Shown piece after piece: positions 1 through 8,651 of a stretch of 62,006 nt of DNA (within the stretch, counting starts at the first letter, position 1; every line of letters starts with the position of its first letter). The stretch lies in NCBI GenBank assembly GCA_016793505.1, contig JAEULW010000177.1, forward strand, positions 1 through 62,006. The letters are read 5' to 3'. Source of the DNA: Methylobacteriaceae bacterium. GTDB taxonomy: Bacteria; Pseudomonadota; Alphaproteobacteria; Rhizobiales; Beijerinckiaceae. The position numbers and the translations under genes were made by a program. Below the pieces are notes generated by a model. That model worked only from the letters and a program-made list of their open reading frames with translations. It was not told where the DNA came from and did no database searches.

Positions 1-2
1 CC

Positions 3-971
3 GCCCCGCCGCCGCCGCCTCCAGCCGAGGCGACGCCGGCCCTTGCGGCTGAGCCCGACGAACCGCCGGCGCTCGACCTCGAAAGCGATCTGCGCGCCCG
101 GCCGCTGCGTCCGGCCGCGCCCGCCGCTCCGCCGGCGACCGAACGGCGCGGCGTCCTGCGCTATGTGCTCGTCGGCATGGCGATGGCGCTGGTGCTGGGC
201 GGCATCGGCTACGCCGCCTACGTGCTGCGCGACCGGCCCGAGGAGATTGCGCGGGCGCGTCCCGAGTCCGCCGCGCCGGCGCCGGCCGGCGAGTCGAGCG
301 GCAAGATCGTCGAGCGCATCGGCGGCGGCGGCGCGCCCGCGCCGGCGGCCGAATCGACGCCGATCCCCACTGTGCGCGCGCCCACCACGGCGATCCGCCC
401 GCCGGGGGCGACGCCGGCGCCCGCGGCCGCGCCGCAGACGGCGCCGCCGGCCGCCGCCGCGCCCGGCGTTGCGGTGGCGCAGCGCTCGGCCCTGCTGATC
501 GAGAACAAGCAGGGCGGCCAGCCCGACGTCTTCGTCGGCACGACGGTGTGGCGCGCCGATCAGGGCGTGTTGCGCGCCGAGATCGACATTCCCGAGGCCA
601 AGCTGAAGGCCTCGATGGCGATGCGCAAGAACGCCGACCTGACGCTCGCCGCCTCGCATACGATGGAGCTGCGCATCGATGCGCCGGCCGGAGATCTCGC
701 CATCGGCAAGGTCGGCGCGCCGGAACTGCGCCGCGAAGACATGGCCAATGGCGACCGTCTCGCCGCCGTCGCCGTGCCGATCGCCGCCGGCTACTGGCTG
801 GTCGGCCTCGCCCGCGGCGAGCGCGACGTGCAGTACAATCTCGACCTGATGCGCGGGCGCGGCTGGTTCGACATTCCGATCCAGCTCGCCGACGGGCGCA
901 TCGCCAAGCTCACCTTCGAAAAGGGCGCGCCCGGCGAGCGCGCCCTGGCCGACGCATCGGCCGCCTGGTGA
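3..971 (+). CDS. Membrane-anchored hypothetical protein, N-terminus cut by window edge
   Basis: The frame is open from the first bases of the window, so the true start lies upstream and only the last 322 residues are visible. The visible part begins with a proline/alanine-rich stretch, then one strongly hydrophobic segment (around bases 150-225, core YVLVGMAMALVLGGIGYAAY) that reads as a single membrane span. A second Pro/Ala-rich linker follows, then a folded C-terminal domain of about 160 residues beginning near LLIENKQGGQPDVF. This looks like an inner-membrane protein with a low-complexity cytoplasmic part and a periplasmic domain. I do not recognise the family. A GTG inside the frame at 165 could be an alternative start, but the upstream coding character argues that the gene is longer. 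Confidence 0.75.
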   Translation, partial: APPPPPPAEATPALAAEPDEPPALDLESDLRARPLRPAAPAAPPATERRGVLRYVLVGMAMALVLGGIGYAAYVLRDRPEEIARARPESAAPAPAGESSGKIVERIGGGGAPAPAAESTPIPTVRAPTTAIRPPGATPAPAAAPQTAPPAAAAPGVAVAQRSALLIENKQGGQPDVFVGTTVWRADQGVLRAEIDIPEAKLKASMAMRKNADLTLAASHTMELRIDAPAGDLAIGKVGAPELRREDMANGDRLAAVAVPIAAGYWLVGLARGERDVQYNLDLMRGRGWFDIPIQLADGRIAKLTFEKGAPGERALADASAAW

Positions 972-980
972 GGCGCGGGT

Positions 981-1622
981 TCAGGCCCGGCGGACGCGCC
1001 GGCGCGTCGCCAGGCTGAGCCCGGCGAAGCCGACCAGCAGCATCGCCCAGGTGCCCGGCTCCGGCACCGCCGCCGACAGGCTGACATTGTCGAGCGCCGG
1101 CCCGTAGGGGCTGGTCGGGTCACCCTTGGCGGCGAAGCTCAGCGCCACGCTGGTTCCCGTGGCGAGGAAGCTCAGGCTGTGCGACTCCCAGCCCATCGCC
1201 GCGCGGCTGTGGCCGGTCACGTCGAAGGTGTGAATGCTGGTCGAACCGCCGATGCTCGCCTCGAGCGTCTTGACCACGGGCGAACCGTCCGGATTGCCGG
1301 CGATGTCGAAGGAGAAGACGTAGCGCTGGCCCGGCGTCAGCCCGCCGACGGTCTGCGAGATCGTCGCGGCGGAGAGCCCCGCCATGTCGAGGCTGCGCGC
1401 CCCCTCGCTCGGTTGCCAGTACGTGCCGATATGATCGACGCTGCCGGCGTCGATCGTCCAGCCGGGCAGCGCGCCGGAACCGGCGCCATAGGTGGTGAAC
1501 ACGCCCGGATCGGCGCCGAGCTCGAAACCGCCATTCGTCACCAGATTGACCGCGGCCTGCGCCGGCGCTGCGACCAGCGTCAGCCCGACGAACCCCGCGC
1601 CCAGAATTGCTCCGAGCTTCAT
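981..1622 (-). CDS. PEPxxWA-CTERM exported protein, DUF642/choice-of-anchor C type
   Basis: A 213-residue exported protein. It has an N-terminal signal peptide (MKLGAILGAGFVGLTL...AQA). The body starts NLVTNGGFELG and includes a GWTIDAGSVD-like stretch, a pattern typical of DUF642/choice-of-anchor C carbohydrate-binding-like beta sandwiches. The C-terminal sorting tail reads VPEPGTWAMLLVGFAGLSL and is followed by an Arg-rich end, the classic PEP-CTERM layout (motif, membrane span, basic tail) recognised by an exosortase. The start at 1622 is chosen over upstream ATGs because GGAGG lies 6 bases before it and the signal peptide begins there. It is divergent from a second PEP-CTERM gene. No exosortase gene is present in the window. 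It is probably envelope- or EPS-associated. Confidence 0.85.
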   Translation of the reverse strand: MKLGAILGAGFVGLTLVAAPAQAAVNLVTNGGFELGADPGVFTTYGAGSGALPGWTIDAGSVDHIGTYWQPSEGARSLDMAGLSAATISQTVGGLTPGQRYVFSFDIAGNPDGSPVVKTLEASIGGSTSIHTFDVTGHSRAAMGWESHSLSFLATGTSVALSFAAKGDPTSPYGPALDNVSLSAAVPEPGTWAMLLVGFAGLSLATRRRVRRA

Positions 1623-1925
1623 TCCAGCCTCCATCCCAAATGATTCGCAAATCGATGCTAGCGATCGTGAAACGCGAGTCAACCCATTGTTATCACTAAT
1701 GTTTTTACTAAAATTTGAAGAATGTCGACGGCGCCGGCGGCCGAAGCAATGTGAACAGCTTGCGCAAAGTAAAGCGATGAGATGCCTGCCGAATTTTCTT
1801 TGGCTCCGGCAATGTCCAGTAAATGACAGGTAATGTTAGTTAATTGTCTGTCAATTTTGACACGGACACTGCCGTTGCGTCAGGGCAAGGCGCAGCGGCG
1901 GAGGCCGCAGAATTGGAAGAGCCGC
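1623..1925. promoter_or_regulatory. Divergent promoter region between two PEP-CTERM genes
   Basis: This 303-base spacer separates the two divergent PEP-CTERM genes. It contains unusually AT-rich patches for this genome (around 1688-1716 and 1820-1860), as expected for two back-to-back promoters. I looked for a sigma-54 type -24/-12 element (TGGCAC-N5-TTGC), which controls some PEP-CTERM genes, and saw no good match. No open reading frame with coding character is visible. Confidence 0.45.
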
Positions 1926-2564
1926 ATGTTGCGACTGACAGGATTGAGCCTCGCCGCCGCACTGATGGCGACATCGGCGCACGCGACGATCATCATTGCC
2001 GACGGCCAGATTGGCGGGCCGCTCGACAATGTTCTGTTCAACAACAACCCGCCGGACGGGACGGCAGTTCAGGGCGTCCTCAACGGCACGCTGTTTCCGG
2101 TGTTCTTCATCGGCAATGGAACCGAGATTCTGCATGGCAACGGCGGCCAGGCGCGTCTCGAAGCTGTCGACGGCGGCCTGAACTACGTCGATTTCGGCAT
2201 CGGCCCGGGCGCCGGTTTCGAGACGGCGGAGTTCAACTTCAACACCACAAGGACTGCTCCCGGCACCTCGGTGACAATCACCGCCTGGGATCAGTTCGGC
2301 GCGTCCTTCGCCGGCAATTTCGCGCTGACGCCGAACGGGCAGAACTTCTTCAATCTGACAACGGCCAACAATGAGCTGATCACCCGCATCACGCTGGCGA
2401 CGGCGAACGACTACATCGATCTGCGTCGGATTCGTATCGGCGGCGCGCAGACCATCTCGTCGGGCGTGCCCGAACCCTCGACCTGGGCGATGATGCTGAT
2501 CGGCTTCGCCGGCCTCGGTTTCTGCTACCGGGCGCGGGCGCGGCAGCTCGCGGCGCAGGCCTGA
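1926..2564 (+). CDS. PEPxxWA-CTERM exported protein
   Basis: A 212-residue exported protein. MLRLTGLSLAAALMATSAHA is a signal peptide, followed by a Gly/Asn/Thr-rich beta-type body that I cannot assign to a named domain. The C-terminal sorting tail is VPEPSTWAMMLIGFAGLGF plus a basic end (RARARQ). The ATG at 1926 is preferred to an upstream in-frame start at 1833 because the signal peptide begins here and GGAAGAG lies just upstream. An intrinsic terminator follows at 2600. Known family behaviour: such proteins are sorted and cleaved by an exosortase/archaeosortase-type transpeptidase. The partner enzyme must be elsewhere in the genome. Divergent pairing with the other PEP-CTERM gene suggests co-regulation. 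Confidence 0.85.
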   Translation: MLRLTGLSLAAALMATSAHATIIIADGQIGGPLDNVLFNNNPPDGTAVQGVLNGTLFPVFFIGNGTEILHGNGGQARLEAVDGGLNYVDFGIGPGAGFETAEFNFNTTRTAPGTSVTITAWDQFGASFAGNFALTPNGQNFFNLTTANNELITRITLATANDYIDLRRIRIGGAQTISSGVPEPSTWAMMLIGFAGLGFCYRARARQLAAQA

Positions 2565-2599
2565 ACGCTGCGCACCGGGCGTCGGCCCGAACGATGACT

Positions 2600-2628
2600 A
2601 ACCGCCGGCCCTCGAGCCGGCGGTTTTT
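2600..2628 (+). terminator. Rho-independent terminator after PEP-CTERM gene
   Basis: A perfect 10-bp stem (AACCGCCGGC with GCCGGCGGTT), a 6-base loop at 2610-2615, and a run of five T ending at 2628. It lies 35 bases after the stop codon of the plus-strand PEP-CTERM gene. The opposite strand lacks a T run, so it acts mainly on the plus strand, although the hairpin could also protect the 3' end of the convergent rpoH message. Confidence 0.9.
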
Positions 2629-2648
2629 CGCTGGCGCGGCGACAGACC

Positions 2649-3566
2649 TCAGCGCGGCGCGGCGGCGGGCAGCGCCTTCGGCGGCGGCGGCAACGCCTCC
2701 ATGCGGGCGACGCCCTCGCGCACCGCCTTCTGCACCTTCTCGAAGGCGCGCACCTCGATCTGCCGCACACGCTCGCGCGACACGCCAAATTCTTCGGACA
2801 GCTCCTCCAGCGTCACCGGCTCCTCGGCGAGGCGACGGGCCTCGAAGATGCGGCGCTCGCGCGCATTGAGCACGCCGAGCGCATTGCGCAGCGCGGCGTG
2901 GCGGTTGTCGCTCTCCTCCTGGTCGGCGATCAGCGTCTCCTGATCCTCGCCCTCGTCGGCGAGCCAGTCCTGCCATTCGCCGCCGCCCTCGCCGTCGTCG
3001 CGCAACGGCGCGTTCAGCGAGGCGTCGCCCGACATGCGGCGGTTCATGTCGATCACGTCCTGCTCGGGCACGCCGAGCCGCCGCGCGATGGTCTTGACCT
3101 GGTCGGGCTTCAGATCGCCGTCCTCGAGCGCCGAGATCTGGCTCTTGGCCTTGCGCAGGTTGAAGAACAGCTTCTTCTGGTTGGCGGTGGTGCCCATCTT
3201 CACCAGCGACCACGACCGCAGGATGTATTCCTGGATCGAGGCGCGGATCCACCACATCGCGTAGGTGGCGAGGCGGAAGCCCTTGTCCGGCTCGAAGCGC
3301 TTGACCGCCTGCATCAGGCCGACATTGCCCTCGGAGATGACTTCGCCGATCGGCAGGCCGTAGCCGCGATAGCCCATGGCGATCTTGGCGACGAGGCGCA
3401 GATGCGAGGTGATCAGCTTCTGCGCGGCGTCGCGGTCGCCATGCTCGCGCCAGCGTTTGGCGAGCATGTATTCGTCCTGCGGCTCCAGCATCGGGAAGCG
3501 CCGGATTTCCGTCAGATAGCGCTGGAGCCCGCTTTCGGCGGAAATCATCGGAAGGGCTGCAGCCAT
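2649..3566 (-). CDS. rpoH: Heat-shock sigma factor RpoH (sigma-32)
   Basis: A 305-residue sigma-70 family factor that directs RNA polymerase to heat-shock promoters. Visible parts: region 1.2/2 including EGNVGLMQAVKRFEPDKGF and FRLATYAMWWIRASIQEYIL (core binding and -10 recognition), the RpoH-specific box QKKLFFNLR just after region 2.4, and a C-terminal region 4 helix-turn-helix (LEELSEEFGVSRERVRQIE). The length matches alphaproteobacterial RpoH. GGAGAGG lies just before the ATG. It follows the rluD-like gene on the same strand after a 159-base spacer with an AT-rich part (about 3700-3745), so it probably has its own promoter. The window also holds an hsp20 gene with a thermosensor-like leader, a plausible heat-shock target. 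Confidence 0.95.
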   Translation of the reverse strand: MAAALPMISAESGLQRYLTEIRRFPMLEPQDEYMLAKRWREHGDRDAAQKLITSHLRLVAKIAMGYRGYGLPIGEVISEGNVGLMQAVKRFEPDKGFRLATYAMWWIRASIQEYILRSWSLVKMGTTANQKKLFFNLRKAKSQISALEDGDLKPDQVKTIARRLGVPEQDVIDMNRRMSGDASLNAPLRDDGEGGGEWQDWLADEGEDQETLIADQEESDNRHAALRNALGVLNARERRIFEARRLAEEPVTLEELSEEFGVSRERVRQIEVRAFEKVQKAVREGVARMEALPPPPKALPAAAPR

Positions 3567-3725
3567 CGAACCTCTCCTCTCGGGCTCCCGCTTGGGCGAG
3601 CCGCTGCCGGCCGCGACCCCTCGCCGACCGGTTCCGCCAGACTCGGCGGAGAAAGCGGCGGTTTCAGGTCATTCGCGTCCGTGCGGCTTGTCGCATTTTC
3701 AAGATAAAATGTCTAGTCATAGCTA

Positions 3726-4736
3726 TTATTTATTTTTCTTGAAGGATGAACTGGAAAGCGCCGCCAGCAGACGGGCGAAATCGGCCGGCGGCGGCCGCTC
3801 GAATCGGAGCGTTTCGCCCGTAGCCGGATGCGCGAAGCCGAGCCGCGCCGCATGCAGGGCCTGGCGCCCGAGCGCCGCCAGCGCCGCCTGCGCGTCCGCC
3901 GTGAGCCGCGCCGCCCTGGTGCGGAAGCCGGTCGCATAGAGCGGATCGCCCATCACGGGATGGCCGATCGAGGCCATGTGGACGCGGATCTGGTGGGTGC
4001 GCCCCGTCTCGAGACGGCAGGCGACCAGGCTGGCGACGGGATCGGCGGGATCGCCGAAACGCGCCAGCACGCGCCAATGGGTGATGGCGGCGCGGCCCCG
4101 CCCGGGGGCGACGACCGCCATTTTCTCGCGATGGCGGGGATGGCGGCCGACCGGCGCCTCGATCACGCCGGCGGGGCGGGCGGGCGCGCCCCAGACCAGC
4201 GCCAGATATTCGCGTTCGAGCGGGCCCTCGCGGCCATGATCGGCGAATTGCGCGGCCAAGCCCTGATGCGCCCGGTCGGTCTTGGCGATGACGAGCAGCC
4301 CGCTCGTGTCCTTGTCCAGCCGGTGGACGATTCCCGGCCGGGCGACGCCGCCGATTCCCGACAGCGTGGCGCCGCAATGGGCGATCAGGGCGTTGACCAG
4401 CGTGCCGTCGGCATGTCCCGCGGCGGGATGGACGACGAGTCCCGCCGGCTTGTCGAGCACGATCAGTTCATCGTCCTCGTGGACGATGTCGAGGGCGATC
4501 GCCTGCGCGGCGGGCGTCGCCGGCGCGGGCGGCGGCAGGTCCACCTCGACCCTCGCGCCCGCCGCGCATTTCGCCGCGGGGTCGACGCAGACCACGCCAT
4601 CGACCTCGACATGGCCGGCCTCGATCAGCGCCTTCAGCCGCGAGCGCGACAGGCCGAGCGCCGCCGTTCCGGCCTCGGCCGCCAGTGCGCGGTCGAGCCG
4701 TTCGCCGCCGGCTGCGAGGGTGAATGCGTGTCGCAT
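3726..4736 (-). CDS. rluD: RluA/RluD-family rRNA pseudouridine synthase
   Basis: A 336-residue cytoplasmic enzyme that isomerises uridine to pseudouridine in large-subunit rRNA. It has an N-terminal S4 RNA-binding domain (about residues 5-65, including SRLKALIEAGHVEVDG). The catalytic domain carries the signature GIVHRLDKDTSGLLVIAKTD with the nucleophilic aspartate in HRLDKDTSG. Later RluD-type blocks include TGRTHQIRVHMASIGHPVMGD. The start at 4736 (MRHAFTL) is chosen because the in-frame sequence upstream is Arg-rich and non-conserved; no strong ribosome binding site decides it, and 4775 is possible. RluD versus RluC specificity cannot be settled from sequence alone. rpoH lies downstream on the same strand. 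Confidence 0.88.
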   Translation of the reverse strand: MRHAFTLAAGGERLDRALAAEAGTAALGLSRSRLKALIEAGHVEVDGVVCVDPAAKCAAGARVEVDLPPPAPATPAAQAIALDIVHEDDELIVLDKPAGLVVHPAAGHADGTLVNALIAHCGATLSGIGGVARPGIVHRLDKDTSGLLVIAKTDRAHQGLAAQFADHGREGPLEREYLALVWGAPARPAGVIEAPVGRHPRHREKMAVVAPGRGRAAITHWRVLARFGDPADPVASLVACRLETGRTHQIRVHMASIGHPVMGDPLYATGFRTRAARLTADAQAALAALGRQALHAARLGFAHPATGETLRFERPPPADFARLLAALSSSSFKKNK

Positions 4737-4848
4737 CGCCTGGCGCGATAGCACGCGACGGGCTCGCCGCTCCACCCCGTCCGCGCGCGCCGTCCCCAGC
4801 CTTGCCTATGCGCGCCGCATTCAGGATCATCGCGGCATGGAGGACCAC

Positions 4849-6048
4849 ATGGACTTCACCCTGCCGCCCGAGCTCGAGGACATCCGCGCCCGCACGCGCG
4901 CCTTCGTCGCCGAGCACGTCATGCCGCTCGAAGCCGACGCCGAGAGCTACGACGCGCACGAGAACATCCGCATCGACCTGATGAAGGAGATGCAGAAGAA
5001 GGCGCGCGAGGCCGGCCTGTGGTCGCCGCAGGCGCCGAAGGAGTCCGGCGGCATGGGATTGCCGGTCATCGGCTGGGCGGCCATGTATGAAGAGGCAAAT
5101 CGTTCGATCTTCGGGCCGGTCTGCTTCAACTGCGCCGCGCCGGACGACGGCAACATGAATCTGCTGGCGAAGATGGGAACGCCGGCGCAGAAGGAGCGCT
5201 GGCTGCGCCCGATCGTCGAGGGGCGCGCGCGCTCGGCCTTCGTCATGACCGAGCCGCATCCCGGCGGCGGCTCGGACCCCGGCATGATCCGCACCCGCGC
5301 CGAGCGTCGCGGGACGTCGGGCTGGCGCGTCAGCGGCCACAAATGGTTCATCACCGGCGCCGGCGTCGCCGAGCATTTCGTGCTGATCGCGCGCACATCG
5401 GACGATCCGCGCCGCGGCCTGACCGCGTTTCTCTTCCATCGCGATCAGCCCGGCTGGGAGATCGTGCGGCGCATCGAGATCATGGGGCCGGAAGAGCATG
5501 GCGGCCATTGCGAACTCGTGTTCGACGGGCTCGAGATCGACGACGAGAACGTGCTCGGCGCGGTCGGCGACGGATTGCGCGCGACGCAGACGCGGCTCGG
5601 TCCGGCGCGGCTGACGCATTGCATGCGCTGGCTCGGCCTGTCGAAGCGCTGCATGGAGATCGCCGTCGCCTACGCCAATGAGCGCACCGGCTTCGGCGTG
5701 CGCCTCGCCGATCGCGAATCGACGCAGATGAAGCTCGGCAAACTCGCCGCCGCGATCCAGACCGGCCGGCTGCTCGTCATGCACGCTGCCTGGAAGATCG
5801 ACCGCGGCGACAAGGCGCAGAAGGAAGTGTCGATGGCCAAGATCCACTGCGCCGACACGCTGCACATGGCCGCCGACGTCGGCATCCAGATCAACGGGGC
5901 GCGCGGCTATTCGAAGGACACCGTGCTCGAATGGATCTACCGCTATGCGCGGCAGGCGCGCCTCGTCGACGGCGCCTCGGAGGTGCACGAGATGGTGCTG
6001 GCGCGCGCCTTCGCGAAGGACGGCGTCGACTTCTGGCGCTGGGGCTGA
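4849..6048 (+). CDS. Acyl-CoA dehydrogenase family protein
   Basis: A 399-residue FAD enzyme of the acyl-CoA dehydrogenase fold. The N-terminal helical domain begins MDFTLPPELEDIRARTRAFV. The flavin/substrate region has FVMTEPHPGGGSDPG and HKWFITGAGVAEHFVLIAR. The C-terminal helical domain contains ERTGFGVRLADRESTQMKLG, INGARGYSKDTVLEWIYRYAR and GASEVHEMVLAR. In this subfamily the catalytic acid region is not the short-chain EAC pattern, so the substrate is uncertain; similar proteins act on branched or unusual acyl-CoAs. The start at 4849 has GGAGG 5 bases upstream; an in-frame ATG at 4837 overlaps that site and is less likely. The gene is divergent from rluD with no operon partner on its strand. 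Confidence 0.88.
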   Translation: MDFTLPPELEDIRARTRAFVAEHVMPLEADAESYDAHENIRIDLMKEMQKKAREAGLWSPQAPKESGGMGLPVIGWAAMYEEANRSIFGPVCFNCAAPDDGNMNLLAKMGTPAQKERWLRPIVEGRARSAFVMTEPHPGGGSDPGMIRTRAERRGTSGWRVSGHKWFITGAGVAEHFVLIARTSDDPRRGLTAFLFHRDQPGWEIVRRIEIMGPEEHGGHCELVFDGLEIDDENVLGAVGDGLRATQTRLGPARLTHCMRWLGLSKRCMEIAVAYANERTGFGVRLADRESTQMKLGKLAAAIQTGRLLVMHAAWKIDRGDKAQKEVSMAKIHCADTLHMAADVGIQINGARGYSKDTVLEWIYRYARQARLVDGASEVHEMVLARAFAKDGVDFWRWG

Positions 6049-6095
6049 TCGAGGCGCCTGTTGCGCGCCCGGATCTCTGCTGCGCGCCCGAATCT

Positions 6096-6326
6096 CTACT
6101 GCGCGCCCATGCAGCGCCGCACATAGGCCTCGCGGTCCTGCGGGGTCGAGGCGCGGTTGCCGACGACCTTGAACTGCGCCTCGCGCTGGCAGGCGACGAG
6201 CCTTTGCTGCTGGCCCGCCTGCGCGACGGTCTGCCCGCCGCCCGGCGCAGCGATCGCCGAGCTGGCGACCAGCGTCGCGAAGCCGACGCCGACGAGGATC
6301 GACGTTCCGATTGCGAATTTGCGCAT
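6096..6326 (-). CDS. Small exported protein with two cysteines
   Basis: A 76-residue protein with a clear signal peptide (MRKFAIGTSILVGVGFATLV, cleavage near AIAA). The mature part is about 48 residues. It is Gln-rich at its start and has two cysteines (LVACQRE and RRCMGAQ) that could form one disulfide in the periplasm. The arrangement faintly recalls PsiF-like small periplasmic proteins, but I cannot assign it. AAAGGAG lies 7 bases before the ATG, a strong ribosome binding site. It sits 23 bases downstream of the TadG-like gene on the same strand and may be co-transcribed with it. Confidence 0.7.
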   Translation of the reverse strand: MRKFAIGTSILVGVGFATLVASSAIAAPGGGQTVAQAGQQQRLVACQREAQFKVVGNRASTPQDREAYVRRCMGAQ

Positions 6327-6349
6327 TGCAAGTCTCCTTTCGATCCGGG

Positions 6350-8326
6350 TCAGCGCACCAGGCGAAGCTTGGACAGATCGCTGGCGATGGTCTGGAAGGC
6401 GGTGGCGAGCTGGGCGCCATTGTTGGCGAGCAGCGCCTGTTCGGGGCGGCTCGCGCAGTTGCGCAACAGCTGGCGGGCGGTGGCGTCGGTTTCACGGAAC
6501 AGGATGGTGAAGATGGTGATGCCCTGCGCCTTGGCGTTGGCGCAGGCGCGCGCCAGACGATCGTTGAGGAAGACCTCGGAGGCCGGGAACGTCGTGCCGT
6601 TCATGCGGCCCGCCGTCAGATAACCGTAGGCGGTGTATTCGCTGAGCAGCGTCGTGCTGGAATTGGGGCGATTGGCGACCAGCGAATTCATGCCGTCCGA
6701 CATCAGCACCATGTACTTCTTGGTGGTCCCGCCGTAGGGCGCGCCGAGCGCGAAAGGCGCGTTCGGCGACAGGCTGCGCCAGCCCCACATCACGCCCTCG
6801 GAGCTGATCGTGCCGCCGCCGGGCCAATAGCTCAGCGAGTCGATGCGGTTGAGGATCTGGGCGCGATTGCTGGTCAGCGGCAGCACTTCGTCCGGGCAGG
6901 CGGCGTTCGGCCCCTTGGTGACGCGGTTGCCCTGTTCCTGAATGTCGGGCCGGTTGACGCCGTCATATTTGAGAATGTTGCTGAGACGGCCCCATTCCCA
7001 TTCATGCGTCCAGCCCGGCGGCACGCCGTTGTTGGCGGCGTAGGCGCCGTGGAAGTCCGACAGATAGTCGTTGTTGTAAGGAATGTTGCCGCCGGCCGTT
7101 TCGACATAGGTCTCGTCGGGCGCGAAATACGGGACGAACAGCGAGTTCGCGTCGGCCGCGCTGGGCGGCGCGTCGGTCAGATCGTAGGGCTCGGGACGGG
7201 CCTCGACGCAGCCTTTCCAGCGCGCGCCGGGCATGCGGCGCAGCAGATCGAAATGGCTGACCTTGCCCGGATTGGTGAGCCAGCAGCGATAATAGACGAG
7301 GAAGCCCTGCGGCAGCTGCGCCGATTCGCCGTTCTGCACATAGGGCGCGCCGGGCGAGTAGGTCGTGGTCGACACGGGCGCGATCGTGTTCGGCGTGACG
7401 TCGGCGCGCGCCGCCTTGACGCCGAACAGTTCGGCGGCGAAGCGCCTCGCCTTGGCGACGGGGTCGAAGACCTCCGGCGTCAGCGCGCCGGTCCGGTCCT
7501 GGCCGCCGGGCGAACCGGGATCGGGCGGAGGCGTCCAGCCGCCGCCGCCATTGCCGGGCGGGGCGTTGGGATCGGGATTGCAGCCTGCGAGATAGCCGAA
7601 ATCGCGCCAGTTGTGATTCTGCCCGTGGAAGGCGCTGTTGACATTGGTGTCGAGCATCGCCGGATTGATGTTCGGCCCGATGTTCACCGCGGCGACATAG
7701 GGCACCACGGACATTTTCACGTTGGCGTTGTTGGAGACCGAAAACACCGTCTCGACGAAGCTGCGCGCCGACTGCCTGAGCGCCGGCATGTCGTTGACCA
7801 TCGATCCCGTGGTGTCGAGCACCAGCGCGATCTCGACATTGTTGCCGACGCCGGCGATAGATTCGGCGCGCGCGCTGACCGTCATCCGGCTCTGGCCGAA
7901 CACTTTCATGAAGCTGGTTTCGACCAGCGCGTCGGCCTGCACCTCGACGCCCGGAACGCCATTCGCGTTGGTGTCGCGCACGCGCAGGTTGAAGGTCTGG
8001 ATGAGCGTGCTGCCGGCGATGTTGCTGTTGATCGCGGCGAGCGCGGCGGCTTCGCGGTCGGCGCGCGAATAGGCCGCGCCGATCTTCTGGGCCGCTGCGA
8101 GCGCGGCCGAGTCGGTCGCCCCCTTCAACTGGACGGAGGCCGAGGAGCCGCGCGAATAGTCGACTGCGGCGCCGACCACGCCGATGAGCGGCAGCAGCGA
8201 CAGCGCGAAGAGCATGCCGACATTGCCGCGTTCGTTGTCTGCCAGACGCCGGCCCGCCGCGCGCGCCCTGGCGGCCGGCGAAAACGTGTCGAACCTGATC
8301 GGGCGGAACATGCGCATGATTTCCAT
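6350..8326 (-). CDS. TadG-like protein with TadE/G anchor and von Willebrand A domain
   Basis: A 658-residue membrane-anchored surface protein. Near the N-terminus it has the TadE/TadG-type segment NERGNVGMLFALSLLPLIGV (about residues 31-58), as in pseudopilin-like proteins of Flp/Tad pili. A von Willebrand factor A domain follows, with the metal-ion adhesion motif DTTGSM at residues 171-176. A long insert rich in Pro, Gly and Asn (including GGGGWTPPPDPGSPGG) splits the domain before its later blocks (KKYMVLMSDGMNS, CANAKAQGITIFTILF). It is a typical TadG-like protein of alphaproteobacteria. No other tad/cpa gene is nearby, so it may be an orphan. The start could also be the ATG at 8317. The small exported gene at 6326 follows. 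Confidence 0.85.
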   Translation of the reverse strand: MEIMRMFRPIRFDTFSPAARARAAGRRLADNERGNVGMLFALSLLPLIGVVGAAVDYSRGSSASVQLKGATDSAALAAAQKIGAAYSRADREAAALAAINSNIAGSTLIQTFNLRVRDTNANGVPGVEVQADALVETSFMKVFGQSRMTVSARAESIAGVGNNVEIALVLDTTGSMVNDMPALRQSARSFVETVFSVSNNANVKMSVVPYVAAVNIGPNINPAMLDTNVNSAFHGQNHNWRDFGYLAGCNPDPNAPPGNGGGGWTPPPDPGSPGGQDRTGALTPEVFDPVAKARRFAAELFGVKAARADVTPNTIAPVSTTTYSPGAPYVQNGESAQLPQGFLVYYRCWLTNPGKVSHFDLLRRMPGARWKGCVEARPEPYDLTDAPPSAADANSLFVPYFAPDETYVETAGGNIPYNNDYLSDFHGAYAANNGVPPGWTHEWEWGRLSNILKYDGVNRPDIQEQGNRVTKGPNAACPDEVLPLTSNRAQILNRIDSLSYWPGGGTISSEGVMWGWRSLSPNAPFALGAPYGGTTKKYMVLMSDGMNSLVANRPNSSTTLLSEYTAYGYLTAGRMNGTTFPASEVFLNDRLARACANAKAQGITIFTILFRETDATARQLLRNCASRPEQALLANNGAQLATAFQTIASDLSKLRLVR

Positions 8327-8651
8327 TCAATTGCCGCACAATGGCGCAAGGCGCCGTCATCCGACCTTCGCGCTGAACCATGGACAGAAGCTGAAGACGA
8401 CATTCGACTCGCGCCGTGGCGGCGCCTGTCGCGGAATTCGACATGCGCGGTGGTGAAAGATCTGCTGCGACAATTCTGAAATCTTTCGCGATCGCGTCCG
8501 ATCGCGGCTCCGGACCGCCGTCGGCGACCGGCGCGGGCAGGGCGGCAGCCTCCCCTCGCCGGGCGTCGCGCCGGCGCGGCGCGATTTGCCTCGGCCCGCC
8601 GGCGTTGCTATGCAGGCGCCCAGCGGCGCGGGTGCGCAGGCGGAGAGGCAC
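8327..8651. other. Intergenic spacer of 325 bases, no gene seen
   Basis: This spacer lies upstream of both the minus-strand TadG-like gene and the plus-strand small membrane protein gene, so it should hold both promoters. I see no convincing coding frame, RNA gene or palindromic operator. Base composition is ordinary except for a modestly less GC-rich part around 8450-8500. Confidence 0.4.

Noticed and set aside
3567-3725. CTTGAAA on the minus strand as a sigma-32 type -35 element for rpoH
   Set aside because: No matching CCCAT-type -10 element at the proper distance; the AT-rich region makes chance matches likely.
6311-8479. A long plus-strand open frame opposite the TadG-like gene
   Set aside because: It reads as low-complexity Arg/Ala/Gly/His protein without motifs, while the minus strand holds a clear TadE/G anchor and vWA domain.
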